A stretch of 64,000 bases of DNA. Source: SM23-73-3 sp964580215. Its GTDB lineage: Bacteria > Zixibacteria > MSB-5A5 > SM1-73. Shown one piece after another: positions 57,477 through 64,000 of this stretch (positions within the stretch are counted from its first letter, which is position 1; each line of letters starts with the position of its first letter). The notes under the pieces were generated by a model that saw only the letters and a program-made list of their open reading frames with translations, was not told the origin of the DNA and made no database searches. Both the position numbers and the translations under genes were made by a program. Location of the stretch: the NCBI GenBank assembly GCA_964580215.1, contig CAZOJT010000006.1:1-64000 (forward strand), read 5' to 3'.

Positions 57477-58682
57477 TTAACTGAAAAGGCAAGCTCCTCC
57501 CCATCTAATCGATTCCTCCCCAAATTTATCTCTTATTCTGTCCATCACCGAATAAACCTTTTCCCTTTTATCTATATATTCCACCAAAGGAAGGGAAATC
57601 TGCAAAGACAGACCATCTTCTGTAAGATGGGACACGCTCACCCCCAGAAGTCGCACTCTTCTAATTCCTGATTCAACATCGAGCGCAAGCTTCTGAGCCA
57701 CCCTAAAGATAATGTGCTCAGAGTCAGTAGAGTGGGGGATGGTTTCTGATTTGGTCAAACTTACAAAGTCTGAATATCTAACCTTCAGGGTGATGGTTCG
57801 TCCCACAAACCTCTTCTGTCGGAGTCTTCTCGCCACCATGCCACAGAGAGCCAGAAGCACAGAGGATATCTGCTCTGGACCGGTGATATCCTGGGGCAAG
57901 GTGCGTTCATATCCCATCGACTTCTCTGGTATGGTCTGAGAAATCACCCCGCCGTTGGCGGGGTCAATGCCGTTGGCAACAAGATGAAGCCATTCTCCAT
58001 TCTTCCCGAACTTTCTTTTCAGAATCTCCATCGGATAGGAGGCAAGTTCTCCCAGAGTATGGACACCAAGGCTGGAAAGAATTTTTGCGGTCTTATCCCC
58101 TATGCCGCATAGCTTGGTCACCTCCAGAGGACTCAATATCTCCTTAACTTTATCCTTGGGAATGATGGTTAAGCCATCCGGCTTGTTCAAGGAGGAGGCT
58201 AACTTAGCCAAAAGCTTATTGGGGGCAATGCCCACCGAGCAGGACAATCCAAGTTGCTTTTTGATCTTTTCCTTCAATTTCTCCGCCAGATGAACAGGCG
58301 GTCCAAACAGCCTCTCACAACCGGTTATATCCAGAAAAGCTTCATCTATGGAATAGGGCTCCACCTCCGGGGTAAATTGATAGAAAATCCTCATAACACG
58401 GGAGGATATATATTCGTATTTGTCCCCGTATGTTCCAATAAGGAAGATCGCATGGGGACATAGCCTCCTGGCAGTCACCAAGGGCATTCCCGCTTTTATC
58501 CCATATTCTCTGGCGGTATAGGAGGCGGCGGTAACCACCCCATGCCGTTTTTGTGGATCTCCTCCTACCACCACCGGTTTCCCCACAAGCCAGGGGCGTT
58601 CTTTTTGTTCCACCGAGGCGAAAAAGGCATCCATATCCACGTGTAAGATCACCGGTTCTTTTTTCATGAATCCCGTGGACAT
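57477..58682 (-). CDS. dinB: DNA polymerase IV
   Basis: 401 residues from ATG 58682 (AAGAGG upstream). Y-family translesion polymerase of the SOS response. HVDMDAFFASVE with D16/D18 and YSIDEAFLD with D113/E114 give the three catalytic acids; TAREYGIKAGMP, SVGIAPNKLLAKLAS and the helix-hairpin-helix LCGIGDKTAKIL follow, then the little-finger domain. ANGIDPANGGVISQT contains PANGGV encoded by a GCCGTTGGCGGGG palindrome that is absent from usual DinB. Downstream of a DUF6504-like gene and lexA on the same strand. Confidence 0.95.
   Translation of the reverse strand: MSTGFMKKEPVILHVDMDAFFASVEQKERPWLVGKPVVVGGDPQKRHGVVTAASYTAREYGIKAGMPLVTARRLCPHAIFLIGTYGDKYEYISSRVMRIFYQFTPEVEPYSIDEAFLDITGCERLFGPPVHLAEKLKEKIKKQLGLSCSVGIAPNKLLAKLASSLNKPDGLTIIPKDKVKEILSPLEVTKLCGIGDKTAKILSSLGVHTLGELASYPMEILKRKFGKNGEWLHLVANGIDPANGGVISQTIPEKSMGYERTLPQDITGPEQISSVLLALCGMVARRLRQKRFVGRTITLKVRYSDFVSLTKSETIPHSTDSEHIIFRVAQKLALDVESGIRRVRLLGVSVSHLTEDGLSLQISLPLVEYIDKREKVYSVMDRIRDKFGEESIRWGGACLFS
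57947..57963. repeat. GC palindrome inside dinB
   Basis: CCCCGCCGTTGGCGGGG, in frame; the next bases repeat GCCGTTGGC at 57970-57978. Confidence 0.75.
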
Positions 58683-58734
58683 AGCGAATTGCCTCTTGCT
58701 TATTAGATTGTCGAACAATTCTCATGATGGTCAT

Positions 58735-58867
58735 TGCGGGCGAAGCCTCGCCTAAGGTGGGCGAAGCGAAGTAATCTCGCTTCCATATGGCTTAATGAGT
58801 TTCTGTCATTAATCCACCTTCGGCGGAAGAGATTGCTTCGTCGTCCTTATGGACTCCTCGCAATGAC
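58735..58867. repeat. GTCATTGCG...CGCAATGAC repeat
   Basis: Outer GTCATTGCG/CGCAATGAC, inner GAAGTAATCTCGCTTCC and AAGAGATTGCTTCG units, and a GCCTAAGGTGGGC palindrome. Same architecture as the GTCATTCTGAG family. Confidence 0.8.
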
Positions 58868-58906
58868 ATTTCATTGCTGCGGATACAACCCATATGTATC
58901 GGATAT

Positions 58907-59155
58907 TTACTCGACCCATACCTTGCTCAAAAACCATTCGGCGGTTCTCTCTTTATAGGTAAGCTGAAAGAATTGGGAATTCTGATCTATAACCGCAAAA
59001 TGCTTTATCCTGAATTTCCCCTCATTGGTTCTCCACCAACCGGTTAGTTTGGCTATTTTTATCACCCTTCCATTCCATCTGAAACGGACGGGGATCATCC
59101 TTCCCTTTTCAAATACCACCATCACCTCAACAGGCTGGTTTATCTCCTGATCCAT
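58907..59155 (-). CDS. DUF6504-like small protein associated with DinB
   Basis: 82 residues. PVEVMVVFEKGRMIPVRFRWNGRVIKI, GWWRTNEGKFRIKHFAVID and YKERTAEWFLSKVWVE (segments) match the short proteins encoded beside Y-family polymerases and imuB, with a WW...FRV-type ending. Function unknown; a partner in mutagenic repair is likely from position between lexA and dinB. Confidence 0.65.
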   Translation of the reverse strand: MDQEINQPVEVMVVFEKGRMIPVRFRWNGRVIKIAKLTGWWRTNEGKFRIKHFAVIDQNSQFFQLTYKERTAEWFLSKVWVE

Positions 59156-59197
59156 AGCCGTAAAATCGACTGAGGTTATTTCGCTCCAGGGCGGATG

Positions 59198-59260
59198 TTA
59201 TCATCCGTCCTAGTGCCGTGGGATGCCTGCCCGGCCAGGGATAACATCCCACGGAGAGCA
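59198..59260. repeat. GGATGTTATC/CCGTGGGATG double hairpin
   Basis: GGATG-TTAT-CATCC followed by CCGTGGGATG ... CATCCCACGG. Confidence 0.65.
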
Positions 59261-59413
59261 AATTATTTATTAGAAAGATGCTTAAACACCTCTCCTCCTA
59301 TATCCCCCTCTCCCCCGCCTTCGGCGGGATTTTCAACATGAAATGGAGAGGGGGACGAAGGTATGAACCATATGGTTCATACCAAAGGGGGTGAGGTAAA
59401 CAATTCCTATCTC

Positions 59414-60049
59414 TCACATTCTTCTCAAAAGCCCGATGACTTTTCCGGCGATGCGGAACTCCGGACTCTTTCGGTCCACCAAAATCGGCTTGAAGGCTGG
59501 ATTGGCAGGCTCCAGCTTCACCCTGTTTCTCTGAGGAACGTATTTTTTTACCGTGGCTTCCTCACCAATAACTGCAACCACGATATCTCCTTTTTCTGCG
59601 ACGGACTGCACCCTTGCCAGCACATAGTCGCCATCAAAGATACCTGAATCCTTCATGCTCTCTCCCTCCACCTTCAAAGAGAAGACGTCTCCACCAGGAA
59701 GAAAGGTTCTGTCCACTGCTATGGATCCCTCAATGTTTTCCACTGCTAAGGTGGGCAAGCCGGCGGCAATTCTCCCCACCAAGGGAACAGTTACATACGC
59801 GCTCTCCCGGGTATAGTCGAAGGAAGCTTTTGCCTTTTTGGCAAGCTCAATTCCCCGCGAGACCAAAGGCTTTCGCCGGATATATCCTTTTCTGCTCAAG
59901 GCAGAAAGAATAGCCCTTACCCCGTTGGTTGAGGCTATCTTGAAACTCTCTCCGATCTCCCGAATGGTGGGAGGCAATCCCTTGTTTTCAATCATTTCAC
60001 GGATGAAATCCAGAACCTCCCTCTGTCTTGGGGTTAACTCCTTTTCCAT
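59414..60049 (-). CDS. lexA: LexA repressor
   Basis: 211 residues, SD AAAGGAGG. Winged-helix DNA-binding domain 1-70 (TPRQREVLDFIREMI, TIREIGESFKIASTNGVRAI), self-cleavage site A96-G97 in GRIAAGLP, catalytic Ser131 (EGESMKD) and Lys168 (EATVKKYV). Represses SOS genes until RecA-stimulated autocleavage. Its promoter carries a LexA-like palindrome (60126-60143), pointing to autorepression. Followed on the same strand by the DUF6504-like gene and dinB. Confidence 0.97.
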   Translation of the reverse strand: MEKELTPRQREVLDFIREMIENKGLPPTIREIGESFKIASTNGVRAILSALSRKGYIRRKPLVSRGIELAKKAKASFDYTRESAYVTVPLVGRIAAGLPTLAVENIEGSIAVDRTFLPGGDVFSLKVEGESMKDSGIFDGDYVLARVQSVAEKGDIVVAVIGEEATVKKYVPQRNRVKLEPANPAFKPILVDRKSPEFRIAGKVIGLLRRM

Positions 60050-60120
60050 AGGACCTCCTTTTATGGTGAACTTTGAACCATCAGTATGAATCCTCTTGTT
60101 CTGTGTCTACTTCTTATACG

Positions 60121-60149
60121 TAATATACTGCCCATTTGTGCAGTTGTCA
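60121..60149 (-). promoter_or_regulatory. lexA promoter with LexA-type operator in the spacer
   Basis: On the minus strand TTGACA (60144-60149), exactly 17 bases, TATATT (60121-60126). The spacer is ACTGC-N8-GCAGT (60126-60143), with the CTG-N10-CAG spacing of the classical LexA box. Confidence 0.75.
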
Positions 60150-60592
60150 AGAAAAAAATAAAGGGGGAAGGTTGTCTCTGATCAAAATGTGAGTTCATCT
60201 CTCATTTTTCTGTAAGCATTTTTGCCTCATAAAAAAAGACATATCGCTTTTTCCAAATCACGGCCTCCAGACTTCTTGTTGGAATAACATAATTGGGGCA
60301 AAGAAAAATTTCGTCAGTTTTTTTGGTTGACTAAGCAAACAGAATTGGCTAAATTAATTTCGTTAACCAGGCAAGAGAGATTGAGCAATTTTTAGCGAGC
60401 GTTTAAAGAACGATTTTAGGAAAGAAGAAGTTAGGTTTAGAGTTAACCAGGCAGATTGACAATCTGAAGAGAGAGTTCAGATACAACCAACGACTAAGAA
60501 AAAACCTTTATCTACCGCCTTTTATTCGTGATAGTCTGGGTTCCCTTTCTGCAATTCTCTATTTACACCATGAGTCGCTGCTACGGACATCT
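60150..60592. other. No recognisable feature
   Basis: AT-rich gap; two TTAACCAGGCA words near 60363 and 60439. No gene supported. Confidence 0.5.
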
Positions 60593-60922
60593 ATGGGGAA
60601 ACAGAGTCAGGCTAGGAAATGGCAGGGGTTTGCAAAGAGGAAGAAACGAAAGGTGACAAAACGTAGATGTAAGGGCTGCCCCAGAAGGGACCTCTTCAAA
60701 TCCGACTTATGCTGGAAGCATATTGTAGAGGAAAGGGTCGAAAATCAATACAAAGAACTTATACTTCAACCCGGTAAAGACGGAAGGCTAAACCTTAGAG
60801 GAGCGAACCTTTGCCAAGTTTTGCTTGTGGACGTTGACCTCAGAGAGGCGAAACTTGATAAAGCGAGCCTTAGAGAAGCGTCCCTCTACAAAGCCAGCTT
60901 CGAGGGTGCTAGTGTCTTGTAA
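60593..60922 (+). pseudogene. Pentapeptide-repeat protein, truncated by IS630-type insertion
   Basis: Basic Cys-rich start (KRRCKGCPRRDLFKSDLCWKH), then pentapeptide units LNLRGANLCQVLLVDVDLRE and KLDKASLREASLYKASFEGA with the A(D/N/S)L pattern. The units stop after only a few turns, exactly where the IS630-type region begins near 60917, so the gene looks cut. The Cys/His-rich start could bind zinc. Confidence 0.6.
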
Positions 60923-61002
60923 CTGAAATACCTTTACAATTATGTAACTTGGTAAGAATTTCATCTGCGGTTTTTGTCCATATAAATGGTTTCGGATTCT
61001 TA

Positions 61003-61023
61003 TCCGCAGGATCCAAATTCGGA
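61003..61023. repeat. 21-base TCCGAATTTGGATCC element at the IS630 deletion junction
   Basis: Minus strand: TCCGAATTTGGATCC, TGC, GGA. Without it the frame reads RTKTFKNPKPF. Confidence 0.85.
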
Positions 61024-61058
61024 AAGGTCTTGGTTCGGTGAGGTTGAAGATGCGCTTT

Positions 61059-61079
61059 TCCTATGGATCCAAATTCGGA
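61059..61079. repeat. 21-base TCCGAATTTGGATCC element inside IS630 ORF
   Basis: Minus strand: TCCGAATTTGGATCC, ATA, GGA. It adds SEFGSIG between IWK and KAHLQPHR, in frame. Confidence 0.9.
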
Positions 61080-61517
61080 TTTCCATATCCGGTGCACAGC
61101 CATATGACTGACACCTTTCTCTTTTGCCATTATTCGCGTGCTCCAGTGAGTAGCATGGTTAGGTTTGGTCATGGTAGATAATATAATATCTTGGATGATA
61201 TCATTTGATACCACCGCTGGGCGACCAGGTTTGGGAACATCTTCAAGCCCGGGTAATCCTTTTTCTATAAAGGACGTGCGCCAATGGATTACCGTGGGAC
61301 GAGATACACCAAGAGTTTTTGCTATCATGGTATTAGATTTTCTTTCGGAGGCCATTGAAATTATTTTTGCTCTTAAAACTATTTTGTGCGGCAAATTTCT
61401 GGTCTTTGCTCTTCTTTCCAACTCTTGTCGCTCAACATTGGATAGAGAGATTGGTGATGGAGAGGAGGAGATAGGGAGTGAGGTAAAAAAACAACAGTTC
61501 TTTTTCTAATTAACAAA

Positions 61518-62081
61518 ATGTTTGAAAACATCGAAAAAAAATACGGCACGCCCCGTGAATTAACCATGTCCTTTCCCATGAATCCGGCGGAATTTGAAAT
61601 GCTCAAGGAGAGCATGAAGGATGGACGGAACTCGGATGCTACCCTGTTTATTTTCAAAGATGATAAGGTCATAGTGATCGCAAAACCCTGGTATCCTGAA
61701 GATCTTTATCGTGCGCCCAGTGGTGGTATCAAGCCGGGCGAAGATGTGGAGCTTTCCGCCAAAAGAGAAGCCTACGAGGAAACCGGAGTTGAAATCGAGC
61801 TGGTAAAGTATATCTTAAGAATCTACGTCACCTTTACTCATCCTTCCGATCCTGCGGACAGTCAAGAAAGGGTAAGATGGACCAGCCATGTATTCACCGC
61901 TAAATATCTTTCTGGCGATTTGCAACCAATCGATACAAAAGAAATAAAGAAGCTCTCCCTTATGAGTCTGGAGGAGCTTTCCTCCTTAAAGGAAAAGCTT
62001 TTGGCGCAAGATTCAGGTGGACTTCATTATCGTGCCGCCTTAACTGAGGAAGCGATAAAGAAGATTTCATCCTGCAAGTAA
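61518..62081 (+). CDS. Nudix hydrolase
   Basis: 187 residues. Nudix box G70-x5-E-x7-REAYEETGV (residues 69-91), metal ligands E84, E87, E88. Hydrolyses a nucleoside diphosphate linked to another group; substrate unknown. ATLFIFKDDKVIVIAKPWYP precedes the box and the C-terminal 40 residues are helical. It stands alone next to the IS630 remnant. Confidence 0.85.
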   Translation: MFENIEKKYGTPRELTMSFPMNPAEFEMLKESMKDGRNSDATLFIFKDDKVIVIAKPWYPEDLYRAPSGGIKPGEDVELSAKREAYEETGVEIELVKYILRIYVTFTHPSDPADSQERVRWTSHVFTAKYLSGDLQPIDTKEIKKLSLMSLEELSSLKEKLLAQDSGGLHYRAALTEEAIKKISSCK

Positions 62082-62418
62082 CCCGCCTCAGGATCTGGTT
62101 GTTCATTCGGTTCTGGAGGCTACGACCGTCAAGCCCAATAAATTGGGCAACTACATTTCTCATACCATTTATGCCTGTCGGGTTCCTCAAATTATCTCAA
62201 AAGCCTCGATTTTAGTAGCCGTCCCACCTAAGGCGGGACGAGGGTTTTGCATTACTTCACGCAACCTGAAGGTTGCGGCTACCATCGTGTGGCCGTCGGT
62301 TCCCTGACTCGACAGACGAAATTTGTTCATAAAAGAGAAAAAAATCCGCCAGGTCCTGGAACCTGGCGGACACAAATTTCTATTGGTTCTTGCTGGTCAA
62401 TCTCAGCTGGTTTCCATA
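62082..62418. other. Repeat-rich gap
   Basis: Half copies of the GTAGTTGC (62133) and GTAGCCGTCCC (62217-62285) repeats and a double hairpin at 62294-62374. No gene. Confidence 0.7.
62294..62374. repeat. GTCGGTTCCC/CCGCCAGGTCC double hairpin, inverted copy
   Basis: Same family as 35425 and 52201 on the other strand: TCCGCCAGGT/ACCTGGCGGA and GTCGGTT/ACTCGAC. Confidence 0.75.
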
Positions 62419-64000
62419 TCATTCCTTTCTTTCCTGATCTTCTGATTCCTTCGTCTGGTCTGGCGATTCCCCAGGCTCTTCCCCAATCAACTCACCTCTG
62501 GCGACCATCTTTTCATAATCTGAGGGATGTCTTTCCATGTATTCCTCCTCGGTCATGGTGCCGGTGAGGCCGGCGAAGTTTATCGGATAGTTTTCCGGAT
62601 GCACGAACATGTAGAAGAAATGCCACACCACAATGGCTAAAGTGGCCAGCATGGCTTCATAGTAATGAATCGCTTTACATATGTCAAATAGCCACTTGGG
62701 GATGAATCCTAAAAAGAAGGTCTCAAACCAGAGGGGGAAGCCGGTTATTATCATCACGAATCCACCCCACATAAGCGCCCAGTATTCTGCTTTTTCAGTG
62801 TAGTCATATCGGTCAAACTCAGGATGCCTGGAAGACAAACCCAAACTGTGAAGAAGATTCTGGATTGCACCCTTCACGTCTGAAAGCACAGGTATTTTGG
62901 CTATTATCTGTTGCCGACCACGTTTGGTGAATCCCGAACGGAAGAAAGAGAATATGAATAGTCCGATGAACACAACGCCGGCGACCCGATGAGCCACCCC
63001 ACGTGCCGCGAACGCGGTGGGAGAATGTGTCATCCAGGATGACCACCAGGAGTCGGGGAATCTGTAAGCGAAGCCGGTTATCACCAGGGTGGTGAAGGAG
63101 AGCATCAGAAGAAAATGCCACAAAACCTCCACGGTTTTCCACCTTATCACCCTCCCACTTTTGGATTCTCTATAACGTTCTCTGGCATACCTTATCATAA
63201 TAACGCCGTTATGGGCAAGCATTCCGCCGATCACCACTATGATAAGTAAAAGATAAAGTCGTCTCACCCACCAAACTCCAATGTCCTTTTTGTTGGTGGG
63301 TATGATATGTATTGACCCCTTGGTGTAGTTGGGTCCCGCTCCCTGGTGACACCGCCCACAGGTTTGGGGTAGATTGGTTTGGTTTATGGTGGAGAGTGGA
63401 TCGTCTTGCGGTCTGATATTGTGACTGGTGTGGCAACTCACACAACTGGCAGTGGTGGTATCACCCGATCTGCTCCCCACCCCGTGATACATATCAAGAT
63501 ATGGGGTAGTCTTCTGGGACACGTATCCATACTTCTCAACCAGCCTTTCCCGGGAATGACAGTAGGTGCAGGTTACCTTGGAAAGGTTTGCCGTAAAAGT
63601 GGAAGATGTTTCATCTGACGACGATTTGATGACATGTGCTGTATGACAATCGGTGCAGACCGGAGCGTCAGTATTCCCCTTTTTCACTGCTGTCCCGTGA
63701 ATATCTTGGCTATACTCTTCCTCCTCCACGGGATGACACTGGCCGCAGGTGGAGGGGATATTGGTTCGATAAACATATGAGTTTGGATCAGAAGCTGGTC
63801 TGAGGTCGTGGCTTCTGTGGCAATCTGAGCAAACAGCCACTCCCAGATTCTCCTCAACAAGTGCCTTACCGTGAACGCTTTGCATATACTTCCCGTACGG
63901 ACCAGGACATGACGCCCCACATTTACCACTCACATTCTTTTCGCCGCCATGGCATCTGCCACACATATTGGGTTCATTTCCGCGATAGGTGTCAGCCTCT
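62419..64000 (-). CDS. Multihaem cytochrome c with cytochrome b561-type membrane domain, partial
   Basis: Open at the right edge; the frame runs to base 64000. Visible part: seven CxxCH haem-c motifs (CGRCH, CSDCH, CGQCH, CTDCH, CTYCH, CVSCH, CGRCH), spaced as in periplasmic multihaem domains, then four to five membrane helices from RRLYLLLIIVVIGGMLAHNG onward with paired His (VEVLWHFLLMLS, AHRVAGVVFIG, KAIHYYEAML, VVWHFFYMFVHP) as in quinol-oxidising b-type cytochromes, and an acidic cytoplasmic tail. It probably passes electrons between the quinone pool and periplasmic haems for anaerobic respiration. Confidence 0.85.
   Translation of the reverse strand, partial: EADTYRGNEPNMCGRCHGGEKNVSGKCGASCPGPYGKYMQSVHGKALVEENLGVAVCSDCHRSHDLRPASDPNSYVYRTNIPSTCGQCHPVEEEEYSQDIHGTAVKKGNTDAPVCTDCHTAHVIKSSSDETSSTFTANLSKVTCTYCHSRERLVEKYGYVSQKTTPYLDMYHGVGSRSGDTTTASCVSCHTSHNIRPQDDPLSTINQTNLPQTCGRCHQGAGPNYTKGSIHIIPTNKKDIGVWWVRRLYLLLIIVVIGGMLAHNGVIMIRYARERYRESKSGRVIRWKTVEVLWHFLLMLSFTTLVITGFAYRFPDSWWSSWMTHSPTAFAARGVAHRVAGVVFIGLFIFSFFRSGFTKRGRQQIIAKIPVLSDVKGAIQNLLHSLGLSSRHPEFDRYDYTEKAEYWALMWGGFVMIITGFPLWFETFFLGFIPKWLFDICKAIHYYEAMLATLAIVVWHFFYMFVHPENYPINFAGLTGTMTEEEYMERHPSDYEKMVARGELIGEEPGESPDQTKESEDQERKE

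Larger units (their letters stand above)
60909..61421 (-). mobile_element. IS630-type transposase derivative with internal deletion
   Basis: 170-codon open frame. Residues 1-120 are the helix-turn-helix and linker region (SERKSNTMIAKTLGVSRPTVIHW, KPGRPAVVSNDIIQDII, MAVHRIWK) and KAHLQPHRTKTF, after which a normal transposase continues into the DDE domain. Here it jumps directly to NPKPFIWTKTADEILTKL, the C-terminal end of IS630 proteins. The catalytic domain is gone but the frame is open. Two 21-base repeat elements lie inside it, one at the deletion junction. It cannot transpose by itself; it could still bind IS ends. Confidence 0.75.

Overview
The window looks like chromosome from an uncultured Gram-negative bacterium of moderate GC. 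An LptE-like lipoprotein, a PorV/UPF0164-type outer-membrane protein, NDP-sugar and lipid-linked sugar enzymes and a multihaem cytochrome with a cytochrome b-type membrane domain all point to a diderm. PorV together with the style of its intergenic repeats suggests the FCB side of the tree, for example a Zixibacteria-like lineage. That placement is inference, because no rRNA gene is present.

Layout: 0-6 kb has a broken IS1182-type transposase, a sugar transferase, an NtrC-type regulator, tRNA-Glu(CTC), tRNA-Gln(CTG), a lipoprotein and a branched RNA-like element. From 6.2 to 22.8 kb lies a minus-strand phage-derived packaging and capsid cluster: portal, large terminase, a protease/ligase fusion, coiled-coil protein, cement protein, major capsid, connector, fibre-like proteins and holin. 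It has no integrase, tape measure or sheath, and most of its gaps contain the host's own dispersed repeats. Then come recG, DUF366, DUF1844, a ferritin-like protein, and two cassette-like stretches (27.8-30.4 and 37.2-39.9 kb) of toxin-antitoxin and other small genes separated by copies of a palindromic separator. Between them are pspC/liaF-like genes, a hicB cluster, hutU and hutI. From 39.9 to 47.7 kb are lptE, porV-like, an SPFH lipoprotein, an ATP-grasp enzyme, glmM-like and glmS. The rest holds a RelA/SpoT-like synthetase paired with a membrane protein, ahcY, metK, an NDP-sugar pyrophosphorylase, a bactofilin-like membrane protein, a dinB - DUF6504-like - lexA group, a pentapeptide protein truncated by an IS630 remnant, a Nudix hydrolase and a partial multihaem cytochrome.

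Pathway links: glmM and glmS give hexosamine for the envelope, with the pyrophosphorylase and sugar transferase acting on sugar polymers; hutU and hutI are the middle steps of histidine breakdown; metK and ahcY make and recycle S-adenosylmethionine; lexA and dinB are an SOS group, with a LexA-type palindrome lying exactly in the lexA promoter spacer.

The most unusual feature is a crowd of short palindromic and heptameric repeat families. They nest inside one another, can be seen as filled and empty sites, and have entered coding sequences (IS1182, IS630, recG, dinB, the phage fusion protein, lptE). The leading candidates for undescribed biology are the phage protease-nucleotidyltransferase-DNA ligase-phosphoesterase fusion, the 19-20 bp mini-insertions, the separator-bounded cassettes and the synthetase/membrane-protein pair.
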